A DNA stretch of 64,000 nt, taken from assembly GCF_000812565.1 (NCBI RefSeq), contig NZ_JTAM01000030.1:38427-102426 (forward strand), read 5' to 3'. Shown here in pieces: positions 9,890 through 18,882 of the stretch. The notes under the pieces are model-generated. The model was not told the origin of the DNA and made no database searches. It saw nothing but the letters and a program-made list of their open reading frames with translations. The DNA is from Flammeovirga sp. OC4. Lineage in GTDB: Bacteria > Bacteroidota > Bacteroidia > Cytophagales > Flammeovirgaceae. A program made the translations under genes and the position numbers. Each line of letters starts with the position of its first letter. The first letter of the stretch is position 1.

Positions 9890-11005
9890 CTATGATACCA
9901 CCCTAAACGAAAAAGAGGGAAAGGGTTCAATGAAAGATAGTTCGGGGTATTCACCCAAGAAAATGCAACAAATCAATACTATAGTTGCCACTGTTTGTAA
10001 GGGGATTGAGCGAATTTTTAAGAAGTTCATATTCCTTTTTTGGAAAGGAGATATTTTTCCAGCTAGCTCCTGAGCGGCTCCAAAAGGACACATATAATGA
10101 CAATAGAACTGTTTTTTGGTGGTGATGGGTAATAAGACAGATAGGCCTAACAAAACTACTGACACCAAATTTGAATCAAGAGATATACCATTTACAATCC
10201 ATCCATGTAAAAACGAAATGGAGATCATTTTCTGATAAGCAAATCCCATCACAATCACCACCATAATCAACATAGTGGTTCTATAATTTTTCATAGGACG
10301 ATAGAAGCAAACCAACAAGCCAAAAAGCAGGGTGGCTGAAGTCAATACCCATTGCAAAATTAAGGTCCATGGATAATGCTTCTCTTCCAATTCCTTGCCT
10401 GTTACTTCAGACATCGTCACTTGAATCGTTTCAATGATTGCCTCACTTGTTTCGGTGGCAGAGGTAATCGCATCTACTTTATTATAAAGTGCTCGATCGA
10501 AAGTCATTCCATTCCACTTTTCTAGAAGTTTATCATCCAAAATAAATTCGATATACTCTCCTGATTCATTGTGCTGCAGCATCTGCATTCCCTGTATGGT
10601 CGAATCGTTATCAAAACCAATCAGCACGGGTACTTCTCCTGCAAAGCCTCTGACATGACTTGCAAAATCGTGCGTGGAAATGGCGTATCCTATAATGTCT
10701 TTATATTGGTTGTAAACCGTATATTTTTTTTGGTCATCTACCGTAAAGTACTTGGCTTTTTTGAAGATTTCCTCCAAGTGACTCTGGGTCACGACAATCT
10801 TTTTAGTGTAACCCTCTTGTTGTAAAAAAGGCAATTTCCAACCTCCTGAAATGCCCACTGCCACTACTAAAAGAGAGATCAAAACCACCCTATACAAGTT
10901 ATACGCTTGAAGTGAGTTTAGTCCTTTTTGAGGTTCCTTTTTCTTCGATTTCTTGACAGGGCGTTTCGGTGGTATCCGTTTTTTTTGTTTTTCCTTTGTT
11001 GTCAT
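9890..11005 (-). CDS. NosR/NqrC-like FMN-binding membrane protein, cut short by an in-frame TAG
   Basis: A basic cytoplasmic N-terminus (to residue 30) and one membrane helix (38-54) precede an extracytoplasmic FMN-binding domain. That domain contains DAITSATET (residues 178-186), the motif in which ApbE attaches FMN to the Thr (T184). More helices follow, with YCHYMCPFG (C302, C306) as the first cysteine cluster. The family normally has a second cluster near the C-terminus; here it lies past the stop, at 9746-9889. A single TGG-to-TAG change would explain this. Other genes here end in TAG, so amber is not reassigned. It starts 13 bp after a sulfatase stop. Likely role: electron transfer across the membrane to an extracytoplasmic flavin acceptor. 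Confidence 0.85.
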   Translation of the reverse strand: MTTKEKQKKRIPPKRPVKKSKKKEPQKGLNSLQAYNLYRVVLISLLVVAVGISGGWKLPFLQQEGYTKKIVVTQSHLEEIFKKAKYFTVDDQKKYTVYNQYKDIIGYAISTHDFASHVRGFAGEVPVLIGFDNDSTIQGMQMLQHNESGEYIEFILDDKLLEKWNGMTFDRALYNKVDAITSATETSEAIIETIQVTMSEVTGKELEEKHYPWTLILQWVLTSATLLFGLLVCFYRPMKNYRTTMLIMVVIVMGFAYQKMISISFLHGWIVNGISLDSNLVSVVLLGLSVLLPITTKKQFYCHYMCPFGAAQELAGKISPFQKRNMNFLKIRSIPLQTVATIVLICCIFLGEYPELSFIEPFPSFSFRVVS

Positions 11006-11018
11006 TTGTTTATGATAA

Positions 11019-12392
11019 TTATTTAGTCTTCTCTCCTTTGAGATAAGATGTTGGTAAGGTATTATTCCAAGCTTCTACCTTTTCAATTAGGTCTTTTAAA
11101 ACTTCAGGATTATCCTGAGCTACATCGGTAGTTTCACCTGCATCTTGAGTTAGATTGAACAATACATACTTCTTTTGCTTTTTGAGATAATGTGCTTTCC
11201 AATTCTGGTTTAAAATAGAAACTGCACCATTAGGAGAATTCGTCTTCCAATATAAGTAACGTTTTGGTGTATATTCTTTTCCGAACCATATTTCAGATAC
11301 GTCTTTTCCTTCATATTGACTTACGTCAAATGACGTATTTGTTATCGTACACAAGGTAGGGAGCCAATCCAAACCTGATAACACTGAAGTAGTATTGACG
11401 TGCCCTTCAGGCACATGATTTGGGTATTTTACGATAAATGGTATTCTCACTCCACCTTCAAATTGTTCATGCTTTCCTCCTCTAAGTCCTCCGGCCCATC
11501 CTAACATATTCGCGACCACATTGGGATCCTTTTTCTTATTCATTTTTACAGGTGCCGGTCCTTGATCACTTGAGAAAACGATAATTGTATTTTGGGTTAA
11601 CCCTAAATCATCTAACTTTTTTAATAATCGCCCAACGGCTAAATCTAAAGACCATACATCGCCTAAATAATTTCTAAAAGACTGATTAACGTCTCCTCCT
11701 AGCTCCTGCGCTTTTTTAAGTTTCTTTTGATAGTATTTATCGAATTGAGAAGCATCAACATTTACCTCTTTAAATTCCTCTGAAAATCGTTCATGGGGAT
11801 CCACTGCAAAATGAGAAATATGCCCCCAAATATTAAGGTAAAAAGGTTGATCAGATTGACTCCTTTCCTCTAAGAATAATTCAGCTTCTGCAAAAATATC
11901 ATCATCTCTCCCAGCTGTTTTCTCTTCGGCATTTCCCATCACTTTAATAAAGTCCATACCGTAAGTTCCATGAGGAGGGTTTTCATCTCCACTGATATGC
12001 CACTTACCAATATGCCCCACGAAATAACCATTATTATGCAATAGTTCAGTGATAGTTGTTCTACCTGAAAAACCATGAAAAGGCATAAATTTTTGGTACG
12101 ATGCAGGGTGTCTACTGGTCAAAAAACCTGTACGACTAGGGCTACAAGTCACACCTGTAGCGTACATACGCGTAAAACGTGTGCCTTCTTCAGCCAACTT
12201 GTCAATGTTAGGCGTTTTGATGTAAGGATGACCATAACAGCCTAAATCGCCATAACCCAAATCGTCTGCAAAAATAAAGATGATATTGGGCTGTTTTTTT
12301 CTTTTCTTTTCACCTTCAGATGCATTGCTTATAAGGGTAGTGTAGAAAAATAGAGAAAGGATTAATGAGAGTATTTTGTAGCATTTATTCAT
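11019..12392 (-). CDS. Secreted arylsulfatase A-like sulfatase
   Basis: The start is placed at ATG 12392 (MNKCYKILSLILSLFFYTTL...), five codons into the longest frame, giving a proper signal peptide. Hallmarks of the formylglycine sulfatase family S1 are present: metal-binding FADDLGYGDLG, the maturation motif CSPSRTG (Cys near residue 83), GHIGKWH, and SSDQGP. The cysteine-type motif would be converted to formylglycine before export; no maturase gene is visible in this window. It heads an operon with a NosR-like protein and a flavin reductase, an unusual partnership. Substrate unknown; the rest of the region points to a sulfated marine glycan. Confidence 0.95.
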   Translation of the reverse strand: MNKCYKILSLILSLFFYTTLISNASEGEKKRKKQPNIIFIFADDLGYGDLGCYGHPYIKTPNIDKLAEEGTRFTRMYATGVTCSPSRTGFLTSRHPASYQKFMPFHGFSGRTTITELLHNNGYFVGHIGKWHISGDENPPHGTYGMDFIKVMGNAEEKTAGRDDDIFAEAELFLEERSQSDQPFYLNIWGHISHFAVDPHERFSEEFKEVNVDASQFDKYYQKKLKKAQELGGDVNQSFRNYLGDVWSLDLAVGRLLKKLDDLGLTQNTIIVFSSDQGPAPVKMNKKKDPNVVANMLGWAGGLRGGKHEQFEGGVRIPFIVKYPNHVPEGHVNTTSVLSGLDWLPTLCTITNTSFDVSQYEGKDVSEIWFGKEYTPKRYLYWKTNSPNGAVSILNQNWKAHYLKKQKKYVLFNLTQDAGETTDVAQDNPEVLKDLIEKVEAWNNTLPTSYLKGEKTK

Positions 12393-12429
12393 TTCATTAA
12401 TGGTCAAATTGAGCTAGGAAGAGAGTTTT

Positions 12430-12720
12430 TAATAGGGAACGCATGGACGTTGCAATACAACGTCTCTACTGTTTCTCACAATTTTAATTACAAGAAAAAT
12501 TTATTGATACCGTTCACTAGGATATTGTATTACAACGTCCTTACGAACCACTATATGTTTATTTAATGAAGAATTAAAAGTGAAGAAAAAAATGGTTCTT
12601 GTTGTGGTTCGGTGGACGTTGCAATGCAACGTCCCTACAACCGTATTCATCATAAAGGGTATTCTAGCAAAAAAATGAAAGTGGACTGTAGGAACGTCCT
12701 AACGCACCACCCAAAACAAA
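12430..12720. repeat. Cluster of GACGTT palindrome elements (family B)
   Basis: Two whole palindromes (GACGTTGCAATACAACGTC at 12446-12464, with one mismatch, and GACGTTGCAATGCAACGTC at 12615-12633) flank a half copy at 12521-12540. The companion phrases TTACGAACCACTATATG and GGTTCGGTGG also occur. This fills the gap between two sulfatase genes; no gene seen. Confidence 0.7.
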
Positions 12721-12768
12721 CACTTTAAGGACCATAACACAGACCATCTTTTCTTCATTCAAAAAGTC

Positions 12769-14160
12769 TTATTTGCTTTTTTCTACAGGCTTATGAATTT
12801 CTTTTTTCCAAGCTCTTAGTAATTTTCCGTATTTGGCTACAAGTTCAGGGTGTTGTTCAGCCACATCAGTCGTTTCACCTTGATCTGCCTCAAGATCATA
12901 TAATTTTACTTTATTCAAGTGAAGGTGTGCTTTCCATTTACCATCTCGTACCACTTGCCAGTTCGGTTTATCACTCCAGAAATGCAATTTTTCTCTTTGC
13001 TGAGGAGTACCCAAAATTGCTTTACTTACATCTACACCATCCATTTGCATTGAAGAAGGCACCTCTACTCCTGCCAATGCTGCGACAGTAGGTAAAAAAT
13101 CCACTCCTGCAATTAATGTTTCTTCGTCTCTTGTACCAGCTTTAATTTTGTTTGGCCACTTTACAATCCATGGAGCTCTGATTCCTCCTTCATACATACT
13201 TCCTTTTCTCTGTCTGAAAGGACCGGCTGAACCTACAGAATTTGCCAAATTTGGTTTCTTGGCATAACGCTCTTTCAACTTTTTTGTATTGTTTAAAATT
13301 GGACCAGGACCGTTATCACTAGAGAAGATAATGATCGTATTTTCATCCAACCCCATCTCTTCAATAGCTTTCAATAAACGACCAATTTCATCATCCAAAT
13401 TAGAAACATCAGCACAATAGGCTTGCATTGCCTTATTGATATCATTCGTCTCTGCAACAAACTTTAAAAAGTCCCTTTGGTACTCACTTTCAAAGTCATT
13501 GATATCAACTTTCAAATCTTTGAATCGAGCCAAATACTTTGGAAGAGGATCAATGTAAGAGTGCGTAGGGTATAACCATAAGTTGATGAAAAAGGGCTTG
13601 TTTTTATTTTCCTTTGCAAAGTCAATGGCCATATCCACATAGTGTGTAGTTGTATGCTCTCTGTAGTGAGGTTTCTTTTTGTCTTTTGATGTAAAACCAG
13701 GTCCTGTACTCTGCGTTGTAAAACTCAAATCAATACCATATTCTGATGGAGGAGGTGCATTTTCACCTCTTTTATTGTCGCCGATATGCCACTTTCCAAT
13801 GTGTGCTGTTTTATATCCTGCCTCACTCATTACGCTAGTGACTGACGGTTTTTCAACATCAATCACAAAACTGCTCAAAAACTCTCTTGAAGGAAAAAGG
13901 CTTGTCATCAAAGCGGCCCTTGCCGGCATACACCAAGATCCTGACATGTACCCTTGTGTAAACACTTTACCCTGGTCTGCCAACTGATCTAAATGTGGTG
14001 TTTTAGTGTATGGGTGTCCATATACAGGCAAATCACCATACCCCAAATCATCAGCCAAAATAAATATAATATTAGGTCTATCTTGAGCGATAGTAGTTGT
14101 ACTCATCCCTAAAAAGGAAAGGAATACAATCAATTTAAATGTTATTGCTTTATAGTTCAT
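12769..14160 (-). CDS. Secreted sulfatase
   Basis: A 463-aa S1-family sulfatase with signal peptide MNYKAITFKLIVFLSFLGMS...AQ, ADDLGYGDLP, maturation motif CMPAR (Cys 77, the small-residue variant of CxPxR), HIGKWHIGDN, and FSSDNGPGP. The C-terminus has the common LYDLEADQGETTDVAEQHPEL segment. Its start lies one base from the stop of the iduronate-sulfatase-like gene upstream, so the two are surely co-transcribed. Expected to act in the periplasm or at the cell surface on sulfate esters of the PUL substrate; sulfation position not deducible. Confidence 0.95.
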   Translation of the reverse strand: MNYKAITFKLIVFLSFLGMSTTTIAQDRPNIIFILADDLGYGDLPVYGHPYTKTPHLDQLADQGKVFTQGYMSGSWCMPARAALMTSLFPSREFLSSFVIDVEKPSVTSVMSEAGYKTAHIGKWHIGDNKRGENAPPPSEYGIDLSFTTQSTGPGFTSKDKKKPHYREHTTTHYVDMAIDFAKENKNKPFFINLWLYPTHSYIDPLPKYLARFKDLKVDINDFESEYQRDFLKFVAETNDINKAMQAYCADVSNLDDEIGRLLKAIEEMGLDENTIIIFSSDNGPGPILNNTKKLKERYAKKPNLANSVGSAGPFRQRKGSMYEGGIRAPWIVKWPNKIKAGTRDEETLIAGVDFLPTVAALAGVEVPSSMQMDGVDVSKAILGTPQQREKLHFWSDKPNWQVVRDGKWKAHLHLNKVKLYDLEADQGETTDVAEQHPELVAKYGKLLRAWKKEIHKPVEKSK

Positions 14161-14161
14161 T

Positions 14162-15658
14162 TTATTTCATTTTTGCGTCAATTACAGAAGCTTCTTCCAC
14201 TTTCAGATGAAAAATTTCTCTCATCTCCTTCAACACCTCAGCATATTCTGGATCATTGACTTTATTTTTATATTCTTTCGGATCTACCTCATAATCATAC
14301 AATTCCGATTGCGTAGGATCATCTCCCCACTGTGTATATCTATAGCGGTCTGTTCTTACAGATGTACCCAACAATTCCCCTCTTTTTGCATACGTCAATG
14401 CTGGTTTTTGAAAAGCTTTATTCTTAGGGTTATCAAGCAATGGCACCAAGCTTGTTCCTTTTACAGTACTTGGGTTTTCCAAACCAATCAACTCTGTAAT
14501 TGTAGGGTAAACATCCATCAATTCCACTGTGGTCATGACCTCCATTCCGTTGTTTTTATTATCCGGTATTCTGATGATCAAAGGAGATTTTGCACTTTCC
14601 TCATAAAGGGATACTTTGCCATATAAAAAGTGGTTGCCCATATGGTAGCCATGATCACTGAAGAAAACGATAATGGTATTTTCCCAAAGCCCTTTTTCTT
14701 TTAATGTAGTGACTAACTGACCTAAAATATCATCAATATAAGAAATACAGGCATAATACCCTTGCATATAACGCTTTCTTGCATCCATAGATCCCAATCC
14801 AAAATAGATATCTTCAAATGCTTCATACCTCTTCCAATTCGCAATCAAAGGTTTTGTATTCCAGTCATCCATAGGTACTTTCTCCGGTTGAATTTCATCC
14901 AAAGGATATAAATCAAAAAAGCGTTGTGGTGCAGTATATTGTACATGTGGTTTATGAAATCCATAGGCGATAAAGAAAGGTTGATCTCCATACGTTTGTT
15001 GATCCATCCATTGATTAAAAGCCTCTAGGTTCAAATCATCTTCCAAGGGTATACCATCTTTGATGGGCAATGGCAAAGCATGTTTTCCTTGTCTGTCATC
15101 ATCACTGTATTGCTTTTTTAATACTTCCCAAGCTTTTTCCTTCTCAGGAGAATCGATTGGTCCGTATTCTTTTTCAAATTTATCTTTAAGGTGAAGTACT
15201 AAATCGTTTTCCTTCATCTTTTTTGTTCTTTTGGCATCCCAAGTAAAATCTTCCGCTCCAGGATGATAAACCTTTCCGGCATTCGCAACCCAATACCCGT
15301 TGTCTTGAAATACCTTACCAATACTTACAGCATCCGGACGTGTATCTGTAACGTGAGGACCATTAGTGAAAATCTTGGTTTGTGCCGGATACATACTTGT
15401 CAGAAACGATGCTCTTGATGGTCCACAAACAGGGTACTGACAATACGCCTGTCGAAACAAAATACCTTGTTCTTTTAATGACTCAATGTTAGGTGCTTTA
15501 ACATTATCATATCCAAAAGAAGGCAAATGCATGTTCAAGTCGTCCACTGAGATAAATAATACATTAGGTCTTATCGATTTCTTTGGTTTTTTCTTGTCAT
15601 CTGCTGTAGTACCTAAACTAAAGCAAAGTGCGAGTATAAGTAATATATAAGTCTTCAT
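14162..15658 (-). CDS. Secreted iduronate-2-sulfatase-like sulfatase
   Basis: Signal peptide MKTYILLILALCFSLGTTA, then RPNVLFISVDDLN, the maturation motif CGPSR (Cys 78) in the form QYPVCGPSRASFLTSMYPA, and NAGKVYHPG in place of the usual GKWH. FSDHGYHMG lies further on. These are traits of the iduronate-2-sulfatase branch (S1_7) rather than arylsulfatase A. Its real substrate in a marine PUL need not be iduronate; 2-O-sulfated sugars are the closest known targets. First gene of a two-sulfatase operon, with three phased TTAA boxes 70-95 bp upstream. Confidence 0.93.
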   Translation of the reverse strand: MKTYILLILALCFSLGTTADDKKKPKKSIRPNVLFISVDDLNMHLPSFGYDNVKAPNIESLKEQGILFRQAYCQYPVCGPSRASFLTSMYPAQTKIFTNGPHVTDTRPDAVSIGKVFQDNGYWVANAGKVYHPGAEDFTWDAKRTKKMKENDLVLHLKDKFEKEYGPIDSPEKEKAWEVLKKQYSDDDRQGKHALPLPIKDGIPLEDDLNLEAFNQWMDQQTYGDQPFFIAYGFHKPHVQYTAPQRFFDLYPLDEIQPEKVPMDDWNTKPLIANWKRYEAFEDIYFGLGSMDARKRYMQGYYACISYIDDILGQLVTTLKEKGLWENTIIVFFSDHGYHMGNHFLYGKVSLYEESAKSPLIIRIPDNKNNGMEVMTTVELMDVYPTITELIGLENPSTVKGTSLVPLLDNPKNKAFQKPALTYAKRGELLGTSVRTDRYRYTQWGDDPTQSELYDYEVDPKEYKNKVNDPEYAEVLKEMREIFHLKVEEASVIDAKMK

Positions 15659-15728
15659 ACATAATTGTGTTTTAATTCATCTCCTCATGGATGTATCACA
15701 ATATTAAGTTCGGGGGCTAATAATTATA

Positions 15729-15754
15729 TTAATATCTTCTTAATAAAGGCTTAA
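15729..15754 (-). promoter_or_regulatory. Three TTAA boxes phased at 11 bp upstream of the two-sulfatase operon
   Basis: TTAA begins at 15729, 15740 and 15751. On the minus strand the core reads TATTAAGAAGATATTAAT, very close to TATTAAGAGTCTATTAAT before the sulfatase at 18883. The rest of 15659-16105 is otherwise gene-free and holds the terminator below. Confidence 0.45.
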
Positions 15755-15947
15755 ATAGAGATTTTTCAGATATTCTTGAGAAAAAATATTCTTACATTAA
15801 AGTATTTCATGAAGTAGCACTATGATTTTTTTTCAATGCAATGCCAAGGTGAAACTATGCAAGAATAAAAGCAATAGTCTGATTTCATTATATCAAAAAA
15901 TACGTCTACAAAGATGAATAATTACACCCAAACCGTTGATTAACGCA

Positions 15948-15985
15948 TAAAAAAACACAGTTCCTACTAAGTAAGAACTGTGTTT
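15948..15985 (-). terminator. Rho-independent terminator of the T9SS-tail gene
   Basis: Read on the minus strand, AAACACAGTTC pairs with GAACTGTGTTT and is followed by a run of T. It sits about 120 bp downstream of the gene ending at 16106. Confidence 0.85.
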
Positions 15986-16105
15986 GAAATTTCTGTTGAA
16001 AAGTAAGTAGTCACTGATTACTAATGTGAATGTAAAAAGCTATGATATAGAAAAGGAATGATACTTCTCTATAAATTTATAGTAGGGTCACACAACAATT
16101 ACAAA

Positions 16106-17305
16106 TTAATTCATCATCAATTTTTTCTTTATTATCCCCTCTTTTACCTTCAGAGAAATCATATAAATTCCTTTAGATAAAGAGGTTTTATTTAATGTTA
16201 CTTTGGATTGATTCATATCAGTATAGGTTCGAATCAGTTTTCCCTCAAGATTAAAAATGAAGATCTGATCAATGACACCCCCAATATATTCGATATTTAC
16301 GACACCTTGAGAAGGGTTAGGGTAAAATTGCAGTCTTTTCTGAAATTCGGCTTGAAGTGATGTGACATTTTCATCTTTATCTTCGTCCTTATTTTCATCG
16401 TCATCGTCTTTGATTTCTACAATTTTTAATACAGGAATAATAAACATGGGATGGTTTGTACCTTCTCGAACAATATGAATGGTTTTGCCATCCAGATTAT
16501 AACAAACTGCCTCCGTTCTACCTGTGCTTGGTCGTACTATTCTTCGGGGTACTCTCGAAAAAGCATCACTCCATGTTTCCCCTTCATATCTTGTATACTC
16601 TATTAGATCTTCTACACTAATTATGATCGCCCGATGATTATCATCAGAAATGTCCATTCCTGTAGCGGCATCAATGTCTGCCCTACCTATTTCAACAGGT
16701 TCGTGTACTGTTGAAGTGGGAGTAAGAGAAAGTGGCATTGAAAAAATCGTTGTATTCTTAGCACTTCCTCGCTTTGTGATTACAAAAATTTGATCATTAT
16801 CTAAATCTACTGCAAGGGATTCGTGATTATATGATTGTGATCCACCTTGATAGGCATATTTGATTTCATAAATTATATCATGATTCCATTCTTTGGTAGA
16901 AAGGTCTATTTCTGGTTCTTCTATTAATACCAATTGATACTGTGTCCTTTTTGTGTTATTATCACCAAAAGCACCAATCATTAAATAGTATTTCCCATCT
17001 TTTTCAAAAGAAACAATGTCTTCCCAATCTTTGTTATTTACTCCATTGATTGATCCGTAAGTCACCAAATTTCCTAAGGTATCTAACAAATAAATCATGG
17101 GGTCATCTCCAGAATCATTGTGCACCCAAAAATGACCAGGATAACGTCTCGATGGACAGATGCCACTCATTTCCTGCAAAAGAGTTGCTTCATAAACCGG
17201 CGTTTCTATAATGTTGGAATCATATTCAATACTATAATTAGGATATTGAGCAAAAAGTGATATTGAACTCAATAACAGTAGTTTTAATAATAAAATCTTG
17301 TACAT
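16106..17305 (-). CDS. Secreted beta-propeller-like protein with T9SS sorting tail
   Basis: Signal peptide MYKILLLKLLLLSSISLFAQ, then about 290 residues with the look of an esterase-like or phytase-like propeller (GHFWVHNDSGDDPMIYLLDTLG, DWEDIVSFEKDGKYYLMIGAFGDN, GMDISDDNHRAIII). A very acidic linker (DDDDENKDEDKDEN) leads to a T9SS type A tail beginning FYPNPSQGVVNI. Enzymatic function is not assignable. It lies between the sulfatase operon and the GH71/99-like gene, separated by 60 bp from the latter and transcribed in the same direction. Confidence 0.75.
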   Translation of the reverse strand: MYKILLLKLLLLSSISLFAQYPNYSIEYDSNIIETPVYEATLLQEMSGICPSRRYPGHFWVHNDSGDDPMIYLLDTLGNLVTYGSINGVNNKDWEDIVSFEKDGKYYLMIGAFGDNNTKRTQYQLVLIEEPEIDLSTKEWNHDIIYEIKYAYQGGSQSYNHESLAVDLDNDQIFVITKRGSAKNTTIFSMPLSLTPTSTVHEPVEIGRADIDAATGMDISDDNHRAIIISVEDLIEYTRYEGETWSDAFSRVPRRIVRPSTGRTEAVCYNLDGKTIHIVREGTNHPMFIIPVLKIVEIKDDDDENKDEDKDENVTSLQAEFQKRLQFYPNPSQGVVNIEYIGGVIDQIFIFNLEGKLIRTYTDMNQSKVTLNKTSLSKGIYMISLKVKEGIIKKKLMMN

Positions 17306-17365
17306 AGAATAGTCTGATATGGTCGCTTTGATGTTCGTATTTTTAATTCTAAAAAACCTTATGCT

Positions 17366-18640
17366 TTACTTCATGGTCTTCTTCTCTCTTAGCCTCTTTC
17401 CTGCTTGCCCTGTCAGTTTTAAATAATGATCGGAAGGTAATCCTTCATAATCTGAAAACGTTCCATTGACAGGAGGTGTATTTGTTACTTTGAATATGGC
17501 TGTACCTTCATCTATTTCATCAAACATGGCTACATAAAGCATATCTACACCCTCCTCTATCGTAACGTCTATTTGCTTACTGAAAAAAGCTCCCTTTAAT
17601 CTAGGTATCGCATTTAAATTCGCATTTTGTTCATTGCCTTGCCCCTTCATTCTCTTTAAATTATACCAGCTAAACCCTGGGTAGATCGTTGGTACATAAT
17701 CCAAATTATTCTCCTTACACCATGCTAGATCATCCGCAATCTGTTTTCTATATACATTATCATTTTCCAAATCAGGCATTTTATATCTACCTACCAACCA
17801 CGGTTGTACAATATCAGCTTGTTTGATGATTTCATGTAGATAAGGGTCAGGTTCACTGTCTTTGGTAAGTGTTCTAAAACGTGTAGGAACTCCTAGCATT
17901 ATAGAGAAATTACCGTATTTCGGATCATTTTTTACAAAGTCCATAAAACGCTCTACTTCACTACTCTTCGCTGTATAAGGACGCTCTTGAAAACCCACAC
18001 CCCATATTGCTACTAACGGTTTACCGTTATGATGTAAATAATTCTCTTTGTTTATTCCTTTATTAAAATGGATTTCATCAACCAACTGTTTCCAATCACT
18101 CACTAATGTTTCATAACAGCTTTCCTCTTTTTTTAACCCCGACAAGTCATACATCACCGCAATAGCTCTATTGTACTTCTTGGCTGATTTGAAGGCCTTT
18201 TTCAAAATAGAAGTTGCTTCTTCTCTGCGAGGTCCGCTTTTAGAATTATTGTAAAAACGTTGCATAAATACGCCATCAATACCATATTCTTTCATCCATC
18301 TGAAATGTGTATCTATAGTCGATGCGTCCAATGAGCTAAATACATTTGCTAAAGAACCATCTTGATTTTTAAAAGGGGTTTTATACGTCTTCTTGTATTC
18401 AGACATATCAGGCCATAAGTCAACAGATACATTGTTAGGATCAAAACCTTTGTAACCGTAATGTACCCAGCCTCTAGAACCCCCATCGTTAGGGGTTCTA
18501 AACCAGCCTTGATAACCACACATCACTAACCCTTTATAGGAAGGGTAATTTATTTTTTCTTTCTTCTTTTTGAAGGCCAATAACATTAGTAAACTTATTG
18601 ATGCTACTAATACTATTGAATATATCTTTTTTAATTTCAT
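17366..18640 (-). CDS. GH71/GH99-like secreted glycoside hydrolase
   Basis: The N-terminal hydrophobic segment (IYSIVLVASISLLMLLAF) is a signal or anchor. The body resembles the GH71/99-like barrels of Bacteroidota: YKGLVMCGYQGWF at the start, WMKEYGIDGVFMQRF, NGKPLVAIWGVGF, and MLYVAMFDEIDEGTAIFKV near the end. GH99 enzymes cut alpha-mannan chains internally, and this architecture commonly accompanies GH92 mannosidases. The gene is divergent from a sulfatase and shares a 240-bp promoter region with phased TTAA boxes. Exact activity is inferred from fold-level resemblance only. Confidence 0.8.
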   Translation of the reverse strand: MKLKKIYSIVLVASISLLMLLAFKKKKEKINYPSYKGLVMCGYQGWFRTPNDGGSRGWVHYGYKGFDPNNVSVDLWPDMSEYKKTYKTPFKNQDGSLANVFSSLDASTIDTHFRWMKEYGIDGVFMQRFYNNSKSGPRREEATSILKKAFKSAKKYNRAIAVMYDLSGLKKEESCYETLVSDWKQLVDEIHFNKGINKENYLHHNGKPLVAIWGVGFQERPYTAKSSEVERFMDFVKNDPKYGNFSIMLGVPTRFRTLTKDSEPDPYLHEIIKQADIVQPWLVGRYKMPDLENDNVYRKQIADDLAWCKENNLDYVPTIYPGFSWYNLKRMKGQGNEQNANLNAIPRLKGAFFSKQIDVTIEEGVDMLYVAMFDEIDEGTAIFKVTNTPPVNGTFSDYEGLPSDHYLKLTGQAGKRLREKKTMK

Positions 18641-18720
18641 TTCAATTCTATATTAAAAAATTAGTTCAACAGTGTGTCAGATTTGATAATGTAAAAGTAG
18701 TTTTACACTCAAATAATAGA

Positions 18721-18823
18721 TTAATGACACATTAATTATTTGGATGTTAATGCACTTTTTTTGTAAAATGAGAGCCGATCAAGCCGATTTTGACCATTAG
18801 CCCATTATTAAGAGTCTATTAAT
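18721..18823. promoter_or_regulatory. Divergent promoter region with two 11-bp-spaced TTAA pairs
   Basis: TTAA at 18721/18732 lies about 80 bp before the minus-strand GH71/99-like gene. TTAA at 18808/18819, within TATTAAGAGTCTATTAAT, lies about 60 bp before the plus-strand sulfatase. One pair per promoter fits a shared activator. Confidence 0.5.
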
Positions 18824-18882
18824 GATCACTGCTACTTTTAGGTAAAATTTTAATCAGACTATCACTTATTTAATTTAGTGAA

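Noticed and set aside
9746..11005. Frameshift as the cause of the short NosR-like protein
   Set aside because: The downstream codons are in the same frame; the break is a single TAG, not an indel.
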